Shown in pieces: positions 45,061-57,400 of a DNA stretch of 64,000 bases (positions are counted from its first letter, which is position 1; each line of letters begins with the position of its first letter). Source of the stretch: Blastopirellula retiformator (lineage in GTDB: Bacteria; Planctomycetota; Planctomycetia; Pirellulales; Pirellulaceae); the NCBI RefSeq assembly GCF_007859755.1, contig NZ_SJPF01000004.1:62894-126893 (forward strand), in the 5' to 3' direction. The notes beneath the pieces are model-generated. The model searched no databases. It was not told the origin of the DNA and was given only the letters and a program-made list of their open reading frames with translations. The position numbers were made by a program, and so were the translations under genes.

Positions 45061-45252
45061 AAATTACCGGAACTTCCAGTCAGCGCCCCACGTCCAAACG
45101 TCGAACCAAACCTCAATTTGCGCGTTTTGAGTGAGGTTCGACGCCCCCGCGAAACCGTTATAACCGGTCTCGCAGGCAAAATCCTTTCCTGCAAAGAAGG
45201 AAAGGATAGGCAAACTACGAAGGCCCGTTCATTTCGTGCGGAACGTAGTTTG
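45061..45252 (+). promoter_or_regulatory. Structured leader of the giant gene: shared 43-mer and four hairpins
   Basis: 45061-45103 is the second copy of the element at 39461-39503. Four inverted repeats follow in a row: CGTCGAACC/GGTTCGACG (45099-45143); an imperfect 23-mer around TTATAA (45150-45172); ATCCTTTCCT/AGGAAAGGAT (45181-45207); and CAAACTACG/CGTAGTTTG (45211-45252). The remaining ~150 bases to the start at 45405 hold an AGAGG ribosome-binding site and no gene. The array could be operators, a long 5'-UTR with structure, or an attenuator. Confidence 0.55.
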
Positions 45253-45404
45253 GGCGTAATTACAATCCGGCTTAACCCTCGAAATGATGCGATTTCGCAA
45301 CATGGCGGGGGAAGATCCAACCTACGAAAAACCAAACAGGTCCTACGCGGTTCTCCCCCCGGAGAAGCTCCCGCCCCCTTCCAGTGAGGATAGAGGTCGT
45401 CTAC

Positions 45405-48400
45405 ATGACCATTCGCTACACTCGTCGACGTACATCCACAGAACGCAAAGCTGCCCTCAAGAATCACCTGCGTAGCAAGAAGCGAAACAGTGGCACGCGA
45501 GCGTTGAACCATGAGCAACTGGAACAACGCCAGGTGATGGCGGCCGACTCGTTCCAGCTCATCGGCATTCAAAACAACGATGGCGACCTGCTGGAAGACA
45601 ACGAGGTGCTCAACAGCTCGCCGCATAACCTGACCCTGCGGTTTGACGAGAATCACGTCATCGATCCGACGACTATCGTTGACGGCATCCGCATCTACCG
45701 CGCGGGCCCGAACAACGTCTTAGGAGACGATGACGACGTCCAAATTGTCGGCAATGGCGCCGCGTTTGGCGGATTCATCGGCATTGGCGACACTCCGAAC
45801 GAAATCGTCATCCGCTTTGGCGAAGCGTTGCCTGACGATCAGTATCGGCTGGAAGTGACCGAATCGTTGCTGGGTACCGAGACCGCCACCGGCGATATCG
45901 ACCCCGCACTCGCTTCGAGCACGACGTTCGAGCTGAACCTGGGCGCCCAGATTCTGTCGATCGTTCCGCAACCGATGTCGAGAGACGATCAAGGCAACCT
46001 GACCGTCGAAACCGACAAGATCTACATCTACCTGAATGACGACGATCTTGATTCGGAACTAGCCCAGGATCCGGGTTACTACCAACTGTTGTTCCAAGCG
46101 ACCTCCGGCTCGACCTCCAGCATTCAGAATGGCGAAATCGCCTTCTTCCCGACCGACGTCGAGTACGACGCGGCGCTGGACCGTATCGTGCTCACCTTCT
46201 CCGATTCTCTGGACGAATTGGCGACCGGCGCCAGCGGCTACGATCCGACTGCGCCGACCGTCTACCGCCTGCAGATCGGCAGCAAAGAAATCACGTCGAA
46301 GGAATGGACCGGTACGCTCGGCGTCGACACCATCAACACGAATACTGACGGCACCGACGCCGGCGATACGTTCGACACGGCGACGGAACTGGTTGGCCCC
46401 GGCGTCTCCGGCAACTTGCTGGACGGCAACCATGAGTTCGAGGTCACTCGCGCCGCCCATGCGACGCATTCGGATGGAAACGGCGGTACGGTGTACGACA
46501 TCGTTGGTCAGATCTTTACGATCGATGACGGAGCCGGCACTGTCATCACGTTTGAATTGACCAACGGCGCAACGACGACCAACCCCGTTGCGGATTCCGC
46601 CATCGACATCTCGGCCTTTATCACCAACACGGCTAGCACGCGCGCCGATTTGGCCGCGTTAATTGCCGCCGGAATCGAGAACGGTTTCGCCAGCCTTCCC
46701 ACGCCTGTTACCGTCGATGTTGACTTGGCCAACGCGGCGCTAAGCGACACTCGCTACAAGATCACCAGCCCGGATGGCCGGCCCAAGATGCAGGTCAGTG
46801 AGACGACGGTCGGTTTGATCGTCGACCGCTCGCAGACGATCGTCATTCATGGCGAAATCGAGAACGTTACGCCCTACGAACTGAATCTGCCGGGCGCCTC
46901 CGACGAACCGGGCCATCGCGAAGATTACGTCGACCAGCAATCGCATCTCCTCGGCACAGCGGATGACCACGCGGGCATCACCGAATTTCGCTATGGGTTC
47001 CCCGTCCAGTACGGCGTCTCGCCGTCACCGGGCAACCCCGCGCTGATTAACGTCATCACCGAAGCGCAAAAGCAGCGTACGCGCGAAATTATGGCGCTGT
47101 ACAGCTACTATTCCGGCGTAACGTTCGTCGAAGTCGCTTACGATCCTAGCCTTCCCTGGAATGCACAACAGTGGGACCTGGGCGTCGTCACGGGTGACCT
47201 GCGCGGAGTCGCGCCCACCATTCCGTCCGCGCCGGGCGGCGTCGCCGGCATCGCTGGCGGCGGGCTGGTCATCATGGACATCCTCGATCACCAGAATGCG
47301 GGCGACGATGAGTATGGGGCCGCTTGGCAACGCACGGCGATTCACGAAATCGGCCACTTCCTGGGCCTCGGCCACGCGTACGAACTCCCCCCGACAACGA
47401 CGCAAAGCGGCGGGGAGAACGACTATGGATTGATTGCGGAGAACATCTTCCCGGGCGACAATGACATCGTCCACATGCAGTACATGTACAACCCTGAGTC
47501 GAAGGATATCGATCTTTATAAGCTCGAGATTCCGGAGATGGGCCGCCTGACTGCCGAAATTCTGGCCGAGCGTTTGGTCGATCCTAACACCGGCAACGCG
47601 CTCAGCAGCCTGGACGCGTTGATCACGATCTATCAGGAGAACGGCGACGGTACGCGTACGATCATCGCCCGTAACGACGACTACTACAGCGAAGATTCGT
47701 TCGTCGAGTTGTTGCTGGAACAGGGGACCTACTACGTTGGCGTTTCGGCCAGCGGCAACAACGCCTACGATCCATCGATCCCCGATTCTGGCTTCGGCGG
47801 CAAGACGCAAGGCCAGTATGACCTGCAGATTCGCTTCCGGCCTGATGCGACCAACGCGATCAAAGATACCGGGGCCGAACTGGAGTCGGGCGCCTCGATT
47901 CAGGTCCGCACCGACGCTCAAAGCTACTCTGACGGCGACCTCGACTTTGACCTCGACGGGCGAAACACGATCACCATTACCGACGCCGTCGGCGTCGACG
48001 TCACCTACGAGCTCGACTTCAAGACCGATCTCAGCGATCCCGATACCGTCTCTGGCAGCAATATCCCCGTCCCGGTCTTGATTGGCGCCGGTTCGTCTTA
48101 TCGGGCCAGCGATATCGTCGCCGCCTTGGTCGACGCGATCAACAACACGACCGACACCTTCGCCAACTTCAAAGCGATCGCAACCAATGTCGGCAATCGG
48201 ATCGACCTGTCGAATGTGGCGAGCAACGACGCCGTCGTCTTCTCCAGCCCGATTGAAATGCTCGATTCGCTCCGCGTCTCGGCTGGCGCCTCGGAAGGTG
48301 CGGCTTTGGACGGCGACCTGGATGGCGCCGCCGGCGGCAACTACAACTTCTGGTTCCGCGCCGAGACTTCGCATGCCGACGGCACAATCACTCCGCTGGA

Positions 48401-51400
48401 CGAACCGATCGTCATCTACGTCGACAAGACGTCGACCCGCGGCGGCCAAAATATGCCGGCGCTCGACGGTACGCTAGAACGCCCGTTCAACAGCATTCAG
48501 GATGCGATCAATTTCGCCGAACAGCGGAACGTCGACTCGATCAATCTATTTGGTAAGCCGGTAGGCGACGTCATTCGGATCGTCGGCAATGACCAGGATC
48601 TCGCCTACTACATCGGCTACGACACGACTCAACAGACGACGCTGGAAGATGGGCTGCAACTGATCATTCCGCAGAGCGTCACGGTTATGATTGACGAAGG
48701 CGCCATTCTTAAATTCGGCGTCGGCGGCTCCGTCGTCGTCGGCAGCACCTCGGTCACTGAGGATCGCAGCTACGCTTCGCTACAGGTCCTCGGCGTGCCG
48801 GAACGTTTCGATCCCTACGTCAACGCCGACAACGAGGTCGTACAAGACGAAGTGCGGACCGGGCGCCGCGTCATTTTCACTTCATACAACGAAGATGGGG
48901 TTGGCGATCGCAGCAACCTGCAGTTTGCGCCTACGGCCGGCGACTGGGGCGGCATCTTCTTCAACAACGAAGTTGACCGCGAACAGAGCTTTGGCTCTTG
49001 GCAAGACAATGGCATCTTCCTGAACTCGGTCGTCGGCGGCGATTTCCGCTTCGGCGGCGGCGTCACCTCGATCAGTGGCCGGGAATTTACTCTGGCGCCG
49101 GTCTATATGGAAGAGTCTCGCCCTGCGTTGTACTTCAACCAAGTCGTTTCCAGCGCCGGCGGCGCCTTCTCGGCCGACCCTAATAGCTTTGAAAAAACGA
49201 ACTTCCAGGTCTACAACGGCGGCTCGGACTCCGAAAGCTACCGCACCGGTCAGTTCAACCAAGCGACGCCTGACTATTCGCGTTCCGGTCCAGCCATCTT
49301 CGGCAACGACTTCGTCGCCGATACTGGCGTGCTAAACGCCGCTAACGATACGGACGATCCGTCGGTTTTAGAGTTGTACGACACCAACTCCTACAACGGC
49401 ATTGTGATTCGAATCGCCACGCCAGCCGGCAATCAGACCGAAAAGCTAACCGTTACGGCGAATTTCGACGATACCGATATTGTCCATGTGCTGTTTGAGA
49501 ATCTGCTGATTCAAGGTACTCCGGGCGGTCAGTTCATCGACGAATTCGGCGTTCTACATGCTCGCCTGGACGCGGCGTTGATGATCGACCCGAACATCGT
49601 GCTGAAGTCGAACGGCGCCCGAATTGAAGTCGAAATGGGCGCCAATTTCATCGCGGAAGGCTCCAGTGGCAACGAAGTCATCATGACCTCGCTGCATGAC
49701 GATCGCTACGGCTTCGGCGGCACCTTCGACACGAATGGCAACGGTGTGCTCACGACCGCCGCCGAAGGGGATTGGAGCGGCATCTACTTTGGGCAAACCT
49801 CGACCGGCAGTCTGGATAACGTCATCCTGGCTTATGGCGGCGGCAACTCGCGCATCAACGGCGGCCTCGCCTTCTTCAACGCGATCGAAATTCACCAAGC
49901 CACCGTTCGCGTCGCGAACAGCGTGCTGGAAAGCAATGCCGATGGCCTTGGCGTCAACGACACTGGCAGCACCCGCTCTGGCCATAGCGCCAACGCGATC
50001 GGCACGATCTTCGTCGCCGGCGCTCAACCGATCATCATCGGCAACAACTTCCTTAACAACGAGAGCGCCTCGATCAACATCGACGTCAATTCGTTGAACA
50101 AAGACTTGGTGGTCGACACCGGCCGCTCAACCGGCTTCGTCAACGTCACCCCGGGTGTGGGAGACAACCAAGGCGCCCTTGTCCGCTTTAACATGCAGAC
50201 GAACAATGGCCTGAACGGCATGATCGTTCGCGGCGGCGTGCTGAACACCGAAGGGGTCTGGGACGATACCGACATCGTCCACATTCTGTTCGACGAAATC
50301 GTCATTCCGGACCTGCACACCTATGGCGGCCTGCGAATCGAAAGCTCTTCGCGAGAAAGCCTGGTCGTTAAACTGCGGGGCATGGATGCGGGCATTACGG
50401 CCAGCGGTACCCCGCTGGATATCGAAGACCGTATCGGCGGCACACTACACGTTGTCGGCCAGCCCGGTTATCCGGTCGTCTTCACCTCGCTGTATGACGA
50501 CACCGTTGGCGCCGGCTTTGACCAAGACGGCATGTCCGCGGTCGACACGAACAACGACAACGGCGCCCAGGCTCCCGGCCCCGGCGACTGGCGAAGCCTG
50601 CTGATCGACGAATACGCGAACGATCGCAACGTCGACACCATTGTCGAAGCGGAAATCAACAACGCCGTTTCCGTTGGAACCAACGGCACTCCGCAAACCG
50701 GCCAGGCGCTCGGCATTTTGGCCCCAGATGAATACGCAGGGGATGACAATCGTCGTCTCGGTTTCGAGGTCCACGGCTTCCTGAGTTCGCCTAGCGACGT
50801 CGACGTTTACTCGTTTCAAGCCATTCCTGGCACCGAAGTCTGGATAGACCTTGACCTGACGACTTATGCCTTGGATGCGATCATCGAACTGATCGACGAC
50901 AACGGCAATGTGATCGCTCGCTCAATCGACAACGAAACGTTGTTCGGCTCCAACGCAGCTGCGGACCAATTGAATACGATGCCGAAGTCAGGCATGTACG
51001 ACGAAGATCGCTGGACGATCAACCCTCGCGATCCGAGTATGAGAATTGTGCTGACCGGCGATCCGACCTCCGGTTCGGTCAGCAACTACCACATCCGCAT
51101 TCGCAGCAACAGCGACAACTTGGGGACGTCGCAGAACGCCTCCGGCAGCTACCTCGTCAACCAGGATCAGCTCACCAGCGGTCTGACCTCTGGCGTCTAT
51201 CAAATGCAGGTCCGTCTGCGAGAAATCGACGAATTCGGCGGTTCGACCATCAAACAGGCCGACGTTCGCTACGCGACCAACGGCATCGAAGTACTCGGTC
51301 AACCGGCGCACTCGCCGCTGCTGGGCGAATCGGCGGAATCGCCCGATAACAACAACGACACCCTCGGCACGGCTCAGAACGTTGGTAACGTGCTGACGAC

Positions 51401-54400
51401 CGATCGCGACGCGATCAGCATTGCCGGCCAGATTGCGACCACCGGCGACGTCGACTGGTTCGAGTTTGATCTGACTCGCGAGTACCTGCAGTCGATCCCG
51501 GGTTTCAGCGCTGACGACTTGTTCGCCAGCCTGATTCTGGATATCGACTACATGGCTGGCGCCCGCGGCAACGCTTCGATCGCCGTCTTCGACGCCAGCG
51601 GCCAGTTGGTTCTGGTCAGCAGCGACTCGAACGTCAGCGACGATCAGGCGAACACCCAGTTTATCGCCAATGCGGCCTACGATCCGAATTACGCGCAATT
51701 CGGCGATCTGGAACGTGGATCGCTCAGCACCGGCGATCCGTACATCGGCACCATCAGCGTTCCGCAAGGCCGATACTACGTCGCCGTGACGTCGGCGGCC
51801 CAGATCCCGGGCCAGTTGGAGCAGTTCTACACCGAGAACCCGACCAACCCGCTGGTTCGCATGGAGCCGATCGACTCGATCCAGCGAATCGTCGAAGAGC
51901 ACATCGGCGGCAATTCGACGGCAACCGCCGGCGCTCCCGACATCACGACGTTCCTGAGCAGCAATCAGCAGGTCAAGGACTATCACCTGAGCGATATGGT
52001 GATGTTCGTCTCGGTCGACGTCGGCAACGAGCGGACCCAAGTCTGGGCGATCAATCCGTTCACTGGGGCGGTGGAAGCTTACTTGGGCGAGTTCGGCTAT
52101 GATGTTGGCGACATCGCCATGCATCCCGATGGCAGCCTGTACGCCTACTCAATCGACACTGCCGGCGCCAACGTGCCTCAAGCGTCCAGCAACGGCAACT
52201 TCCTCCAGATCAACACTGGTACCGGCGCCGCGCAATTCCTTCGCGACGACGGTCTGCAAACCTACGCGTTCGACGTGGAGAACAAGGTTCCGATCGTCGA
52301 CCACCCCGTTGGCCAAGACCGCGTCGGGTATGGCTACGATTGGAACGCACTCGCCTACGGCTATCTGGGCGGCGCCAATTCAGAGAACCTACGCGGTTAC
52401 GTCGTGGGCAACCGTGGCGGCGCTATCGACGACCCAGATCGAACGGACGACACCAACATCCTTTATCGGACGGACGCGTCGGAAATCGACGGCAATGGCG
52501 TTAACCGTGGCGAGATTCTCGATTCCAACGGCACGAGCAACAACGGCACCGGCAATGGGGGTCGTTATTTCCAAACGGGCGCCGCCGATGCCGTGGCGGT
52601 GGGCCAGATCCTCACCCAATTCGACTCACGAACTCCTAGTTCGACCGCGATCATCACGCGAGCTGCCACCACGTTTGACTCCGATGGCGTGACGATCCTG
52701 TCCAACTACGTCGATGGGAATATGTTCTCTCTCGACGCGGACGGCGATTCGATGACCCTGGGGGATCAATTCACCGTCGAATTGAATCTTGGCTACGACC
52801 TGCTGTTCGACAGCTTCAACCGCACCATTCAGGACAACAACGCAGGCCGCATCACTCGTTCCGGCGGCGTTTTCGCCGCGGAAAGTCAGACGTTCGACGT
52901 CGGCGCCGATACCTACGAAACGGTTTACGACGACTTTATCGACTTCGGCGCGTTCACCGGCTTGACCGCCGCCGACGAAGGCTCGATCCTGCGGATCACC
53001 GACGAAACAGGCACCGATCTGTTTATCCTGCTGGAAGACAACTCGGATGGCAGCACCACCGATACGGCCTCGATCGTGCCCGCCGGGTTCGATACCGGCC
53101 TCGATTCGAGAGCGGTCGTCCAATTCCAACCTGGTCAAAGCGCCGTCGATTTGATGAACTCGATCGTCAAAGCGATCAACGACAACTCCAGCGTCAACAA
53201 CGCCACCTCCAACTTCGACGGCACCGCCTACATCTCGGGCAACGCCATTGCGGTGGTTGGCGACGCATCGATGGCGATCTCAGGCGGCTTCGGCGGCACG
53301 TCGATTAACCTGCAGAACACCGTGGGCGTTGGCAACATCCCGGTGGTTATCGACTTGGCCCCAACCGAACTCGAATACGTTACTGCGATCGCCAATGCGA
53401 TTAACGGGCAGACCCCTGGCGTCGCCAGCCAGTTCGATACCCGGCTCACGGTGCTCGCAACCTCCGCAGACTTCTCCGGGCTACTGGTCGGTCAAAATGC
53501 GTTGACCGTCACCGCAGACACGGCCAATACCGGAGACATCGTTGTCGACATCGGCGCCGCGGACGACGCCGCGACGGTCGCCATGAAGATTGCCGCCGCG
53601 GTCGACGCCCATGCATCGTTTACCGCATCGTCGGCCAACGCCTTGGTCACCTTCAATGCCGGCGCCGCTACGGTTACCGACGACGAGATGCTATTCGAGA
53701 TCGGCGGCATCGGCTCGGGCGGCACCATCACCGGCTTGGCGATTCTGCAAGGAAACATGTACGCCGTCGACGACGCGGGTGGGGTTTTCCATATCTATGG
53801 AGCCAACGGCGGAACGTTCGAGAGCGACTATCTGGGCACGATCGAAGATGGCGGCAACCCGGTCAGCTTCGTCAGCTTGGACGCCGGCCCCGACACGATC
53901 AGCGTCGACAGCCTGCAAGACGTGCTCTTCGCCATGTCGTCAACCGGGCGGATGTATGCGATTAGGACCAGCATGGTCAATGGCTACGAACAGGCGGACC
54001 TGGCGCCGGCCTTCGCCGGCGGACGCACGTCGATCGCATCGCCTGTCGGCGGCACGATCACCGGCGTCGCCTTTAGCACGCTCAATCGAAACCTGTGGCA
54101 CACCACAACGACTCGCGAAGGAGACGCCGGCCACGGCATCAATGTACCGGTCAGCAGCTATCGCGATGCGGAACAAGGGGGCGCCAGCTTCTGGTTCGGC
54201 AACGAACGAGACACCTATCTGCAAGGCAATCCTTACGGTAACGCGACCAACAACAACTACGATCTACCAGGCGGCGCCCACGGTACGTTGATCACCGAAG
54301 ACTTCAGTCTGTATGGGTATGACGCGACCGATCTGCCGGTGTTGTACTTCAACTACTTCTCTGACACCGACAACGTCAACGGCGATCTGGCGCGTGACGC

Positions 54401-57400
54401 CCTTCGCGTCTTCATCGCGGGCGACGACGGCAATTGGCAGCAGTTGGCGACCAATAACAACTCGATTATCGCCGGAACGAACAACGATGAGTTCGACCTG
54501 AACGACAAAGAGACGCTGGAACCGCGTGCCGCCACTGCGGTCCAACAGATCTACGATAGTTCCGGAACCTGGCGCCAGGTCCGGATCGACCTCTCGACCT
54601 TCGCGGGCATGGACAACCTGAAGCTCCGGTTCGACTTCTCGACCGGCGGTCAGGTCAACATCGGCGGCGTTGGCGTCGCCGACAACAACACCGCGTTCTC
54701 GGCCGATACTTCCGAAATCCGGGCGCTCGACTCGAACAAACACGTCGACGGCGAGATCTTCTCGGTCCAGGATCCCTACACCGGCGAGATCTACTACTAC
54801 GAGATCAACAAGGGACAGACCTTCACCACCGGTTCGTACGCCGAATTCAATGAAGGCGACAGCTTTACGCTCGTCTCGGCCGGCGGCGCCGAAACGTTCG
54901 TCTTTGAGTTCGACAAGGAAGGGGACGGCGCCAACACCGGCGACGTCGCCATTATGCTGGAGGTGAGCGACACCCCGGAAACGATCGCCGAGAAGATCCG
55001 CCAGGCGGTCGACGGTGCGTTCACGGTTCCGGTTCGCATCTTCCGCGACGGCAACGCCATCACGATTCGCGACATCGAAGACATCGCCACCGGCGATCGA
55101 ACCGCGGTGACGTCGGAAGGCGTCACTCGCATCGTGGTCGATACGAACGGCACGATTCGCGGGCTCGCGATCGAAGGCTTCGAAAGCACCCTTGGCACGA
55201 CCCCGGTGTTGAACAATATCGACGGCACGGCTGATATCGGCCTCGCTGGCGAGATGACCACCATCATCGATTTGCATGACGATCGTTTTGTCACATCAAC
55301 TCCCGACGCCAACGGCGAACAACGGATCGGCGACGAAACGATCGCGCAGATCATGCAGTTCATGTTCCATGACACGATGGCCTCGTTGACCGTTCAGGCG
55401 GGAACGACCATCCCCACATACCTCGCCTTCCCACGCCATGACGAGTTCGTCTTCATGGTGGGTGGTTACAACGTAACTCGCTACTCCTATCTCGACGCCT
55501 CTTCATTGGATGCGATTCAAGCTCGCATCGGTCTTGACGAAAAGCTGCAAGGCGACACGTTCGGCGTGATGCAGGATTTCATCACGTCGGTGAATACGAA
55601 CAACGGCGTCGTTGACGTGTTCAACACGAACACCGGGCAAAACCGCTCGCGTGAACGGGGCGTCGACAACGCCAACCAGGGCGTCTTTATCGACGACCTG
55701 ATCATCGGTTTTGCGGAACGTGGCGAAATGATTACCGGCGCCACCGGAAACGCCACCAACTTCATCGCCAACCCAGACTCGATCGTCAACGACACGTTCG
55801 TCGGCGAGTACCAACTGGAACTGCGGGAAGGTACCGAGTACGTCTTCTCCGGCGGCCCCTACACCAGCGGCTATAACGCCGGGACCGTCTGGGACACCAA
55901 CGATCGCCTGTCGTTCTCCAGCACCATTGAGGCGCCCGCCGGCGACAAGATCGCGGACAACGCGCGTATCGAGATCAGCGACGGCGTCGACACGCTCGTC
56001 TTCCGTATGTGGGATCTCGACCAGGCGACCGATTTCCCGACGATCCAACAAGACCAGATCGCCGGCGTCTACACGGTCGGCTATCGCGAAAGTTGGAGCG
56101 AAGCGGACGTCGCTCGCGCGTTAACCGCCGCGATCAACGACACCACTGGCCAAAAGGCCCGCAACCTGACCGAGTCGACCCGCACCTTTGGCGTCATCGC
56201 TCGCGTCAACTCGCAAGAGGCGGCGTTGACCACCAGCGGCCAGATCGATCTGTCGCCGAAGGATCCGTACACCGACGAGGTGATCGTCGGCCTGCTCGGG
56301 ACGACCGGCGCCGGTACCCTTCGCGTGACGGAAGGCAACAACGACTTCTTCACCAGCGACCTCAGCGGCGATCCGAACTCGTACGCCAACCGAGTGACCA
56401 ACACTCGCTTGGATGGCGTGACGATCCCGGGTTACGCCGAGTTCCACGCTCGCGGCCAGATTGGCGACAACCCGCTGGCGACCGATCCGAACGACGCTTC
56501 GCTCAGCGGCGACGTCGACATGTACCGGGTCGAACTGGGCCTTGGGAACACCATCCAGGTCGACGTCGAAGCGTTGTCGCTCGGTTCGCCGCTGGCGACC
56601 GCGATTCGCCTGTTCTACTTCGACGGAACCAATACCACCGAAGTGGCTCTCGAACAGTCGGCGGGCGGCAACGATCCGTCGCTCGTTTACTACAACGATC
56701 CGATCACCGGCAACGCTGGTCACTACATTATCGCCGTCAGCCACGATACCAACGTGGTTTACAACCCCATGGTTACGCCGACTGACGATGCGAACAGCAA
56801 TCGCACCTACTCGGACGTGAAGGGCATGTACGAGCTGAACATCTCGCTGGATGACGGCTACGTCAATCCGTTCGAGTTTGTCGACTACGGCCGTGCGGAC
56901 GAAGATGACGACCAAAACGCCTTCCGTGATCAGGGCCAGATCATCATCAGCTCCAATCGCGTCTCCTACTCGTCGGGTTGGGGCATCCTGGTTGACGCCG
57001 CTCCTCGCGGGTCGGCAGCCGATGGCGGCGACAACCTGCCGAACCAAGGCGCCCCGCGCGTCACTCGCGAGCTGAACACCGCTCGCCTGGCGACCGGCGT
57101 AACGATCGTCAACAACATCATTTTCAACAATGACACCGGCGCTATCTTGTACAGCGGCGACACCTCGACGACGGGCCAAGCCCCTGGTTCCGTTCCGGTC
57201 GGCCGCATCATCAACAACACGTTGTATGGCGCGGGCGTCGGCGTCGGCATCCAGGTTGAAGACCAGGCCGGCCCGTGGATCGTCAACAATATCATCGCGA
57301 ACTTCGCCACCGGCATCTTTGTCGAAGCGGACGTCGTGTCGCCGGAACATACGCGAATCAGTCGCACGGCGTTCCGCGACAACGCGTCCAACGCCGGCGG

